A stretch of 6,716 nucleotides of DNA from the NCBI GenBank assembly GCA_015486425.1, contig WFRQ01000323.1:1-6716 (forward strand), given 5' to 3'. The DNA is from Deltaproteobacteria bacterium. Its GTDB lineage: Bacteria > Desulfobacterota > Dissulfuribacteria > Dissulfuribacterales > QOAL01. Positions 1 through 5,505 of this stretch are shown here, piece by piece (position 1 is the stretch's first letter; each line of letters starts with the position of its first letter). The notes beneath the pieces are model-generated. The model was not told the DNA's origin and made no database searches. It saw only the letters and a list, made by a program, of their open reading frames with translations. The position numbers and the translations under genes were made by a program.

Positions 1-628
1 ACTTGTCAAGCCGCCTTGTACGCATGCCTGAGGCTTTCTTCGCAATAATTTTCGTCAGTTCAGGCTGACCGTCATTATTCATTTCCATGGTATATGCCAG
101 AAGGTCTTTAGCCTTGCTGTAGCCGCATGCCTCAATATGTGATGCATACCAGGGCCGTGCATGCCCCATCATCATTGACGGCGGTGAATCAAACCCATCA
201 ACAAGCAGACCGCATTCCTGATTTATAGAGAGGTTGAATGGCCCAAGCGCTCGCTTCATTCCCTGGGACCTCAGCCATACTTCTGCTGTGTTAATCAGGT
301 TTTCAAATGTGTCTCTTCTGTTTTCGGCCTCAAGCATTCCCCAGAAGCCGGTGCTGTTTCCATATCGCTCAAGATGCAAAAAATCTATCTGTGCGCTTAT
401 CCGTCCCACAGCGCATCCATTTCTTCGGGCAATCCAGAAACAGCACTTTGCATGTTTGAAATAGGGATTGGACGGAGAAAGGTGCATCTGCCGCTCCAGA
501 TACAGAGGTGGCACCCATGCAGCATCGTCATTATAAATGGGCCACGGCACTTTGATAAATTCTTTTACAGCCCTTTTATCATTGAGGTCGGGAATTTGCT
601 CAATCACTATACCATTTTTTGAATTCAT
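1..628 (-). CDS. YghO-family GNAT-fold N-acyltransferase (ceramide synthase-like), C-terminus cut off
   Basis: Translating the minus strand from the ATG at 628-626 gives 209 open codons that run off the left edge. Recognisable YghO-family blocks appear in order: PWPIYNDDAAWVPP (residues 28-41), SPSNPYF (51-57), a GNAT-like VGRISAQID core (74-82), TGFWGMLEAE (93-102), AEVWLRSQGMKRALGPFN (115-132), GLLVDGFDSPPSMMMGH (140-156), and GYSKAKDLLAY (169-179). The family is often annotated only as a hypothetical protein or GNAT acetyltransferase. In Caulobacter a member is the bacterial ceramide synthase (bCerS), which N-acylates the sphingoid base made by serine palmitoyltransferase. Family members are usually well over 300 residues, so roughly the C-terminal half is missing. 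There is no clear Shine-Dalgarno sequence, but no other start fits the conserved N-terminus. The gene is divergent from the nucleotidyltransferase operon. Family membership is a confident reading; ceramide synthesis is inferred from family and context, and another amine acceptor is possible. Confidence 0.85.
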   Translation of the reverse strand, partial: MNSKNGIVIEQIPDLNDKRAVKEFIKVPWPIYNDDAAWVPPLYLERQMHLSPSNPYFKHAKCCFWIARRNGCAVGRISAQIDFLHLERYGNSTGFWGMLEAENRRDTFENLINTAEVWLRSQGMKRALGPFNLSINQECGLLVDGFDSPPSMMMGHARPWYASHIEACGYSKAKDLLAYTMEMNNDGQPELTKIIAKKASGMRTRRLDK

Positions 629-768
629 GATTATTTTTATGCGAAAGGATTTTTTTTACTGTTAAAATATGCTGTTGGTGATGTTTTTATCTGAAAGTCC
701 ACGCTGTTCTAAATGGCTTTTCGTGTAAAGCGAGTGTTGTCTCACTGACGGATAACATAGAACCTAAT

Positions 769-824
769 TTGAGCTCAATTTTGGTAGAAGTTTACCAAAG
801 TGTAACCCTCCCTGTTGGTGTAAC
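769..824. promoter_or_regulatory. Dyad and direct repeats in the divergent intergenic region, possible operator
   Basis: Three ordered repeats lie within 56 bp. There is a perfect 10-bp palindrome TTGAGCTCAA (769-778). An inverted repeat follows, TTTGGTA at 780-786 and TACCAAA at 793-799, separated by 6 bp. Finally there is a direct repeat of GTGTAAC at 800-806 and 818-824, an 18-bp period. The block sits between a minus-strand gene starting at 628 and a plus-strand small ORF starting at 841, so it could hold operators or promoter elements for both. I see no convincing -35/-10 pair on either strand. The regulator is unknown and the assignment is inference from symmetry and position; the rest of 629-768 shows nothing I can name. 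Confidence 0.35.
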
Positions 825-840
825 ATGGAATTAACTGCCC

Positions 841-1112
841 ATGAGCCCATATACTTAGGGACTGTTAAAAAATAACTTGCCGATTTCGCATCTCATCTTC
901 AGGCCATCCTGACCCAAATCTGAGCGCGCCATCATCCAACTTATTTTTGGACAGCCCCTTATGAAGGGGAAATTTTTATAGAAGTGGACATGAAAGGCAA
1001 AACAATATATACAGGTGCTGTTTTCAAACAGCTTGGGGTATCAATTGAGCAATATCCTCAAGCCGTGAATATATCGGGCTGCAGGATTCATGTCGATGCA
1101 GTAGAATGCTAA
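841..1112 (+). pseudogene. Small ORF (about 55 aa ancestral) split by the 101-bp insertion element
   Basis: The ATG at 841 opens MSPYT and then meets TAG at 856-858, exactly at the left edge of the inserted element. Removing 858-958 plus one copy of the TTA duplication joins ACT to TAT GAA and restores a continuous 55-codon ORF. That ORF ends at TAA 1110-1112, with a C-terminus rich in ordinary protein-like residues (for example TIYTGAVFKQLGVS and GCRIHVDAVEC). An in-frame TAA at 832-834 lies just upstream, so 841 is the first ATG of the frame. A GGAA at 827-830 is a weak ribosome binding site. The part after the element can still be read from the ATG at 990 (40 aa), so a shortened product is conceivable. 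I do not recognise the protein. The reconstruction is read directly from the sequence; that it was once a real gene is inference. Confidence 0.45.
858..958. mobile_element. 101-bp MITE-like element with 22-bp terminal inverted repeats and TTA duplication
   Basis: The left end begins GGGACTGTTAAAAAATAA and the reverse complement of the right end begins GGGGCTGTCCAAAAATAA. Over 22 bp (858-879 against 937-958) 18 positions match. TTA flanks it on both sides (855-857 and 959-961), consistent with a 3-bp target duplication. The interior carries no ORF and has a small hairpin TCAGG-CCAT-CCTGA (899-912). This is the form of a non-autonomous element that would be mobilised in trans by a transposase recognising these ends. 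I cannot name the insertion sequence family. It interrupts a small ORF after its fifth codon. Confidence 0.7.
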
Positions 1113-1245
1113 TCGTAAAATGCCTGTTTGCACAACATAAACATAAAATTTCGCATTTTTTTCAGCTCTCAATCAGCCCATGAAAAGCTGAACAGTTACA
1201 AAATTTCATTAAACAGCAAGTAATTTTTAAAGTGGAGCAAATGCA
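1113..1245. other. AT-rich leader upstream of the nucleotidyltransferase operon
   Basis: There is no gene here. The stretch is AT-rich and probably carries the promoter and untranslated leader of the operon starting at 1246, but no strong -35/-10 pair stands out. It contains a 7-bp stem TTCAGCT (1161-1167) with AGCTGAA (1186-1192) around an 18-nt loop. The run of T lies before the stem rather than after it, so it does not look like an intrinsic terminator on the plus strand. Confidence 0.3.
1234..1237 (+). promoter_or_regulatory. Ribosome binding site (GGAG) for the GTG start at 1246
   Basis: GGAG lies 8 nt before the GTG at 1246-1248. It supports this non-ATG start. The nearby ATG at 1241 is out of frame and is stopped after two codons. 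Confidence 0.65.
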
Positions 1246-2037
1246 GTGAAGGCAATAATATTGAGTGCGGGACAGGGAAGAAGGCTTCTTCCTCTGACTG
1301 CCTCTTTACCAAAATGCCTGCTTAAAGTAGCAGGCAGAACAATCCTGGAATGGCAGATTGATACGCTTTTACAGGCGGGTATTGATGATATAGTGGTAGT
1401 TACCGGGTATGGCTCTGAAAAGGTGGATACATTGATAAGCAGCCAGTACGGTGGCATGCCGGTGAGAACGCTCTATAATCACAGATACGCCACTTCCGAC
1501 AACCTTGTGAGCTGCTGGCATGCCCGTCATGAGATGAATGGCAATTTCCTTCTTTTAAACGGGGACACGCTTTTTGAAGCATCGGTATTAACCATGCTCC
1601 TTAAGTGTCCGGATGCCCCTGTTACAGTAACCATCAATTCAAAGGATAGCTATGATTCCGATGATATGAAGGTAATCCTTGACCATGGAAATCTTGTGCG
1701 AATTGGCAAACAGCTTCCCACTGACCAGGTACATGGTGAATCCATTGGCCTGATCCGTTTTCTCGGTGATGGTCCTGTTATTTTCAGAAATGCACTTGAA
1801 AAGGCAGTCAAGGAGCCGGAAAGCAGCAACAGATGGTATCTTTCTGTAATTGACAGTCTTGCGTCTGAAATGGCAGTGATGACCTGTTCGATTACCGGGC
1901 TGTTATGGTGCGAAATTGACTATCCTGAAGATTTAAAACATGCAGAAAATATCATGACAGCCTTCATTTCTCTACCTCACCCAGGCAACAGCCAGGCAGA
2001 ACTTGTGCATACACACGATTCCCTGCATGGCCATTGA
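1246..2037 (+). CDS. Nucleotidyltransferase (sugar-1-phosphate / phosphocholine cytidylyltransferase-like)
   Basis: This 263-residue cytosolic GT-A-fold enzyme would transfer a nucleotidyl group from an NTP to a phosphorylated sugar or alcohol, giving an NDP-activated headgroup and pyrophosphate. The N-terminus has the pyrophosphorylase signature SAGQGRRLLPLT (residues 7-18), followed by PKCLLKVAGR (22-31). NGD at 105-107 in FLLLNGDTLFE is the expected metal-binding aspartate, and a second acidic site lies in WCEIDYPEDL (221-230). The segment YATSDNLVSCWHAR (81-94) and the short length resemble LicC-type phosphocholine cytidylyltransferases more than hexose-1-phosphate enzymes with a beta-helix tail. 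The GTG start has a good GGAG site. It heads a probable operon, with lptF starting 49 nt after its stop. The last ~20 residues are low-complexity and outside the core. The fold and reaction class are firm; NTP and substrate are not readable. A link to the CDP-alcohol transferase at 5506 is inference. Confidence 0.88.
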   Translation: MKAIILSAGQGRRLLPLTASLPKCLLKVAGRTILEWQIDTLLQAGIDDIVVVTGYGSEKVDTLISSQYGGMPVRTLYNHRYATSDNLVSCWHARHEMNGNFLLLNGDTLFEASVLTMLLKCPDAPVTVTINSKDSYDSDDMKVILDHGNLVRIGKQLPTDQVHGESIGLIRFLGDGPVIFRNALEKAVKEPESSNRWYLSVIDSLASEMAVMTCSITGLLWCEIDYPEDLKHAENIMTAFISLPHPGNSQAELVHTHDSLHGH

Positions 2038-2048
2038 TTTATAAATCA
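2035..2048. promoter_or_regulatory. Perfect 14-bp AT-rich palindrome overlapping the nucleotidyltransferase stop codon
   Basis: TGATTTATAAATCA is its own reverse complement. It begins on the TGA stop at 2035-2037 and ends 38 bp before the lptF GTG. It resembles a binding half-site pair TGAT-N6-ATCA, so an operator for lptFG is possible, but the spacing does not match the FNR/CRP consensus and AT-rich palindromes arise by chance. No regulator is assigned. Confidence 0.25.
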
Positions 2049-2086
2049 TCAGCCCCAGTATTGTTTTCAGGCTGCAAACAAAGTCA

Positions 2087-3151
2087 GTGATTGCTGAACG
2101 ATATATAATCCGGGAGATTATCAGACCCGCGATAGCTACCTGCCTGCTTCTAATCTTTATCTTCGGAATTTATATTGCCACAAGATACTGGGCAGATGCG
2201 GCCCAGGGCGAACTGCCTGGCATCACTGTAATGCTGCTGATACTGCTTCGAATCACCATTGCGCTTGAAGTTCTCATTCCCACCACTCTTTATCTTTCAG
2301 TTGTTGCATCACTTAACCGTCTTTACCGTGATTCTGAAATGACAGCCCTTGCTGCCTGCGGCCTCGGTATAGGCAGGGTGATCAGGGCGGTTTTCATGGT
2401 TTCGGCCACGGCAGCCGTGCTGGTAGCCTGTCTTTCTCTGTACATAAGGCCCTGGGCATGGGACCAGTTTTTCCGTTTAAAGACAGAGGCCAGAGCAAAC
2501 TTTGACCTTACACGCATGAAAGGCGGGACTTTTTATGAACTTTGGCATGGCAGAAGGGTCATTTTTGCAGAAAAAGTGGATAGAGGCAATAACATTGCAA
2601 AAAAGATTTTTATCTACACTGACCGTAATAATTCCAGGCAGGTAATTTCTGCTGTGAAGGCCAGGCAGTTCGATGACCGTAGAACAGGCAGACCCATACT
2701 CATGCTTTTTAACGGCAATCAGTATGAGTATTCCCCAGATGGAAACCGGGAATTTTTCGTGGAATTTGAACGCTCCTCAATGGTCATTGAACCTGGGACA
2801 GTTGTAAGGGAAGAGAAGGTCAAGGCCATTCCTACGCTATCTTTAATTGGTTCGCATGATATGGAAGAGCGGGCAGAACTGCAGTGGAGGTTCATTACGC
2901 CTGTTTCAACACTTTTTCTTGCCCTGCTTGGAGTGCCACTCAGCAGGTCCGGCCCGCGACAGGGGAAATTTGCAGCAGCTCCTGTGGCTATTGGAGTATT
3001 CGCTGTTTATTATAATGCAGCAGCCCTGATGAAAAAATGGGTGGCGCAGGGCGTTTTGCCGTGGATACCCGGAATCTGGTGGAGCCAGATACTCCTTCTT
3101 CTTCTTTTCTTGATTTTAATGCGGCGATCCAATCTGTGTTATTCATCATGA
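2087..3151 (+). CDS. lptF: LptF, inner-membrane permease subunit of the Lpt lipid exporter
   Basis: This 354-residue YjgP/YjgQ-family protein would pair with LptG and an LptB ATPase dimer to pull lipopolysaccharide, or a related lipid, out of the inner membrane. Three N-terminal membrane helices can be seen (about 13-33, 46-76, 97-119). The coupling-helix motif LYRDSEMTALAACGLG (79-94) contacts the ATPase in known LptF. A soluble beta-jellyroll-like periplasmic region covers about 125-262. The family block AELQWRFITPVSTLFLALLG (263-282) continues into VPLSRSGPRQGKF, and the last helices lie at about 297-315 and 328-345. The length is typical. Translation begins at GTG without a clear Shine-Dalgarno sequence; the next in-frame Met would remove helix 1. 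Its final codons overlap lptG (ATGA at 3148-3151), which suggests translational coupling. No lptA, lptB or lptC is in the window. Export of a lipid other than LPS is possible but inferred only from neighbours. Confidence 0.92.
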   Translation: MIAERYIIREIIRPAIATCLLLIFIFGIYIATRYWADAAQGELPGITVMLLILLRITIALEVLIPTTLYLSVVASLNRLYRDSEMTALAACGLGIGRVIRAVFMVSATAAVLVACLSLYIRPWAWDQFFRLKTEARANFDLTRMKGGTFYELWHGRRVIFAEKVDRGNNIAKKIFIYTDRNNSRQVISAVKARQFDDRRTGRPILMLFNGNQYEYSPDGNREFFVEFERSSMVIEPGTVVREEKVKAIPTLSLIGSHDMEERAELQWRFITPVSTLFLALLGVPLSRSGPRQGKFAAAPVAIGVFAVYYNAAALMKKWVAQGVLPWIPGIWWSQILLLLLFLILMRRSNLCYSS

Positions 3152-4215
3152 AAATTCTTGATGTATATTTAGCAAAATATTTTCTGAAATTTTTCCTCAT
3201 AGTACTTGCTGTTCCGGGCATACTGTTCAGCTTTTTTGAACTGCTTTCACAGCTTGAAAGTGTTGGTCAGGGAACCTATTCCACAGGTAATGCCGTACAG
3301 TTTGTGCTTTTAACACTGCCCGGGCGTCTTCAGGACCTCATGCCAATGACCGTACTCCTTGCAGGTATTATTGCCCTTGGAATGCTGGCTGACAGACATG
3401 AACTCCTTGCCATGGAGGCGTCAGGTATTTCTGTTTCAAGGATAAGTGCGCCTGTGCTTGCCACCTGCCTTGTACTCATGTTTGTTTCCGCTGCAGCAGG
3501 AGAGATTGTCATCCCCAGTCTTGAACAGAAGGCGCGAAATATGCGGTTTCAGGCCATTTCGGGTGGCAGTAATGTCACACCTGTGAAGCAGGGTTTCTGG
3601 GCCCGGTTTCATAACTCGTTTATACATACGGAAAGTGTAGGGGAAAATGGAACAGTTGCAGGCATCAGTATCTTTAAATATAATGATCAAGCGCAGATGA
3701 AAGCGTTTATCCATGCTGAAAGCGCACGGATATTGTCTGACCGGTGGGTACTGAAAAACGTTACGCGTAAAATAATCAGGGGTACTGAGATCACTACCGA
3801 GGTCATTCCCTCTCTCGAACTTCGCGGTTTTCTCAGCACGGAACAGGTGGCAGCCCTTGAAGTTTCTCCCATATCTCTCTCCACTCCTGAACTTATACAG
3901 TATATAAGTGCCCTTGAAAAAAGTGGTCAGAATCCAAGGCATTACAAGCTGGCTCTTTGGCAGAAGTTGAGCCTTCCTCTTACAACTGCTGCAATGGCCC
4001 TGCTTTCCCTGACCTTTGTTTTCGGGCCGGTGAGGGAGATTGGGGCAGGGCTGCGAATTACCATCGGTGCCTTTACCGGCATAGCCCTCTATTTCGGTCA
4101 GCAGCTTGTTACCCACATCGGAACCTTCCTGGACCTTCCTGCATTTGTAATAGCACTGATACCGGCTGCTGCAGTAGGTTCGATTGCAGTTATGCGGCTG
4201 AGAAAGCTTGTGTGA
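3148..4215 (+). CDS. lptG: LptG, inner-membrane permease subunit of the Lpt lipid exporter
   Basis: This 355-residue partner of LptF has the same architecture. Helices lie at about 11-31, 50-80 and 101-117, a periplasmic jellyroll domain spans about 125-265, and further helices lie near 273-293, 302-325 and 330-348. Diagnostic segments are LADRHELLAMEASGIS (80-95, the coupling-helix region that meets LptB) and LALWQKLSLPL (268-278), followed by MALLSLTFVFGPVR (283-296). The frame is open upstream to 3037. I chose the ATG at 3148 because it gives the canonical N-terminus (MKILDVYLAKYFLKFF) and the ATGA overlap with the lptF stop, typical of coupled subunits. The periplasmic domain reads through ITTEVIPSLELRGFLSTEQV, a normal LptG pattern. 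It is the last gene of the apparent operon. Whether this is the only lptFG pair of the genome, serving LPS, or a second pair dedicated to another lipid cannot be told from here. Confidence 0.92.
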   Translation: MKILDVYLAKYFLKFFLIVLAVPGILFSFFELLSQLESVGQGTYSTGNAVQFVLLTLPGRLQDLMPMTVLLAGIIALGMLADRHELLAMEASGISVSRISAPVLATCLVLMFVSAAAGEIVIPSLEQKARNMRFQAISGGSNVTPVKQGFWARFHNSFIHTESVGENGTVAGISIFKYNDQAQMKAFIHAESARILSDRWVLKNVTRKIIRGTEITTEVIPSLELRGFLSTEQVAALEVSPISLSTPELIQYISALEKSGQNPRHYKLALWQKLSLPLTTAAMALLSLTFVFGPVREIGAGLRITIGAFTGIALYFGQQLVTHIGTFLDLPAFVIALIPAAAVGSIAVMRLRKLV

Positions 4216-4242
4216 TGAGTCCCTTTCTTACCTGATTTTTTC

Positions 4243-4353
4243 GTATCTGCTCACAGGATACCGCATCTACTGCGTTGTCAGACGCTTGAAGTACAGGAAG
4301 TACGTCTGCGCGTCCTCCGCCTTGTATCTGCAGCACCCTGTAAGCAGATACAA
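4243..4353. repeat. Complex imperfect palindrome between convergent genes, probably a dispersed repeat
   Basis: The outer arms GTATCTGCTCACAGG (4243-4257) and CCTGTAAGCAGATAC (4337-4351) match at 14 of 15 positions. A competing, perfect 10-bp stem pairs TTGTATCTGC (4322-4331) with GCAGATACAA (4344-4353) around a 12-nt loop, so GTATCTGC occurs twice and its complement once. The centre has CAGACG (4279-4284) facing CGTCTG (4303-4308) and a GAAGTAC / GAAGTAC direct repeat. It lies between the lptG stop (4215) and the metallophosphoesterase stop (4386). No T-run follows either strand, so it is not a classical intrinsic terminator, though it could still block or stabilise convergent transcripts. 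The build resembles REP-like palindromic elements repeated around a genome, which I cannot test from one copy. Confidence 0.6.
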
Positions 4354-4385
4354 CCCTAAATTGAGCGTTTCAAAATATTGAGAAG

Positions 4386-5339
4386 TTACATTTTTTTCTC
4401 CTGGCTCAATTCCTGAAATTCTCTCTTCTCAGGCATGAATACTCGTTTTCTGGTATTAATAGAAAAAAAACCATCTTTATCTTCTGAAATCTCATGTATA
4501 TACCAGGCAGCGCGTTTGTCAGGACGTGGATCCAGAGACGTAACAGATGGCGCTCCGAAGACAGGTGCCGTGCCTTGAGGGGTTTTAACACTGGTTTTGA
4601 CCTCCCTGTGGGCATGGCCGTGCAGGATAAGGTCACAACCGTATTTTTTTATTATTTCAAGAAATCTGTCAGCATCTGTCAGACATTTTCTTTTTTTCAC
4701 AACCCCGTGAACCGGGGGGTGATGAAGAAAGATTACCCGGAAAAGGCGTTGACCCTGAAGCTGTTTCAGTATAGCCTCAAGCTTTTTCAACTGACTATAG
4801 CCCAGCGTTCCGGTGGCAAGGCGAAGGGAGCAAGGTACAGATGTTGATAGACCGATCAGGGCTATGTGCCCGATAATTTCCACTGAGGGGAAAATGTCAT
4901 TAAGGGAATGTAAAGCAGCGTGCCCTGAACTGGTATTGCCGGGCAGCAGATATTCCATCCAGTATATAAATGATTTCTGCCAGGGTTCAAATACATAAGA
5001 GTCGTGGTTTCCGGGAACAAGGGAGATTTCTTTTCCTGTGCCAAGCTTATGGAGCCATTGGGCGCTGCTCCTGAATTCGCATGGCAGGCCAAGATGAGTA
5101 ATATCACCGGTAATAACTGTATGATCCGGTCCAACATTATGAAAATCATTTATCAGGATATCTGCCAGGGATGAATCCTGACGCAGATGCCTTATAAGTT
5201 TCCAGCGTGTGTAACCCAGGAAACGCTTGTTCATCAGTTGACGGAAATGTACTTTCCCAGGTTCAGCAAGATGTAAATCTGAAATATGTGCCAGCAGGAA
5301 TGGACGGCTATCAGCCCTATGCGAGATGTGGTCTATCAT
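4386..5339 (-). CDS. Calcineurin-like metallophosphoesterase
   Basis: This 317-residue protein carries every metal-site motif of the calcineurin-like phosphoesterase superfamily: HISDLHL (18-24, Asp21 and His23), TGDITHLG (77-84), PGNHD (109-113), LHHPPVHG (205-212) and LHGHAH (239-244). A two-metal hydrolase acting on a phosphomonoester or phosphodiester is therefore expected. No signal peptide or membrane helix is evident, so a cytosolic or peripheral enzyme is likely. The order resembles CpdA-like and lipid-phosphate (LpxH-like) relatives, but the sequence does not choose among them. The ATG at 5339 is fixed by an in-frame TAA 12 nt upstream and by the need to keep the DLH motif; its Shine-Dalgarno is weak. 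It converges on lptG and is divergent from the CDP-alcohol transferase, sharing a 166-bp control region with it. A role in trimming a phospholipid or phospho-headgroup is inference from neighbours. Confidence 0.88.
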   Translation of the reverse strand: MIDHISHRADSRPFLLAHISDLHLAEPGKVHFRQLMNKRFLGYTRWKLIRHLRQDSSLADILINDFHNVGPDHTVITGDITHLGLPCEFRSSAQWLHKLGTGKEISLVPGNHDSYVFEPWQKSFIYWMEYLLPGNTSSGHAALHSLNDIFPSVEIIGHIALIGLSTSVPCSLRLATGTLGYSQLKKLEAILKQLQGQRLFRVIFLHHPPVHGVVKKRKCLTDADRFLEIIKKYGCDLILHGHAHREVKTSVKTPQGTAPVFGAPSVTSLDPRPDKRAAWYIHEISEDKDGFFSINTRKRVFMPEKREFQELSQEKKM

Positions 5340-5505
5340 TATTTGAGCGATTTAGTAGAGGTTCTTTCTCAATTGGTTATGCCAACGAAGGAGGCATAAT
5401 TGCCTGGCGTCCTTTGCATCTTTTGCGGTTTATGTTTTTTAAACCGTCCGCTTCGTTCGAAAGTTGTAATTTTACACGATATTCAATAATAAACAGGAAA
5501 TGATT
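5340..5505. promoter_or_regulatory. Divergent control region with competing hairpins
   Basis: An inverted repeat TTATGCC (5377-5383) and GGCATAA (5393-5399) is separated by 9 bp. A second stem AGGCA (5392-5396) with TGCCT (5401-5405) uses the same bases, so the two structures exclude each other. A third stem CGGTTTA (5426-5432) with TAAACCG (5440-5446) encloses a T-rich loop. AAGGAGG at 5388-5394 is a strong Shine-Dalgarno-like string, but only a weak TTG (5400) follows at suitable distance. Promoters for both flanking genes must lie here or further off; I see no convincing sigma-70 pair. An operator or a leader-RNA switch are both possible. Confidence 0.35.
5495..5498 (+). promoter_or_regulatory. 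Ribosome binding site (AGGA) deciding the start at 5506
   Basis: AGGA ends 7 nt before the ATG at 5506 but only 1 nt before the earlier in-frame ATG at 5500. The spacing favours 5506 as the true start of the CDP-alcohol transferase. Confidence 0.6.

Noticed and set aside
234..622. Two short overlapping plus-strand frames near the left end
   Set aside because: Both are shadows of the YghO-family gene on the opposite strand.
955..977. CCCCTT-ATG-AAGGGG followed by AAATTTTT as an intrinsic terminator
   Set aside because: The stem has six pairs and the T-run is separated by A residues. It arises from the insertion junction, so I note it only as a possible side effect.
1161..1192. TTCAGCT / AGCTGAA stem as a terminator
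   Set aside because: The T-run precedes the stem on the plus strand, and A residues follow it on the minus strand.
3037..3147. 37-codon N-terminal extension of lptG
   Set aside because: It overlaps the conserved end of lptF, and the ATG at 3148 gives the canonical LptG N-terminus and an ATGA overlap.
3436..4116. Long 226-codon open frame on the minus strand
   Set aside because: It lies entirely antisense to lptG, shows no recognisable motif, and lptG is a clear family member.
4494..4847. 117-codon plus-strand frame
   Set aside because: Antisense to the conserved metal-binding part of the metallophosphoesterase, with no family features.
5207..5503. 98-codon plus-strand frame ending on the start of the CDP-alcohol gene
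   Set aside because: Most of it is antisense to the metallophosphoesterase N-terminus and it continues into the control region; the ATGA contact at 5500 is best explained by chance.
5500..5505. Earlier ATG for the CDP-alcohol transferase
   Set aside because: The AGGA site is only 1 nt away, whereas it is 7 nt from the ATG at 5506.
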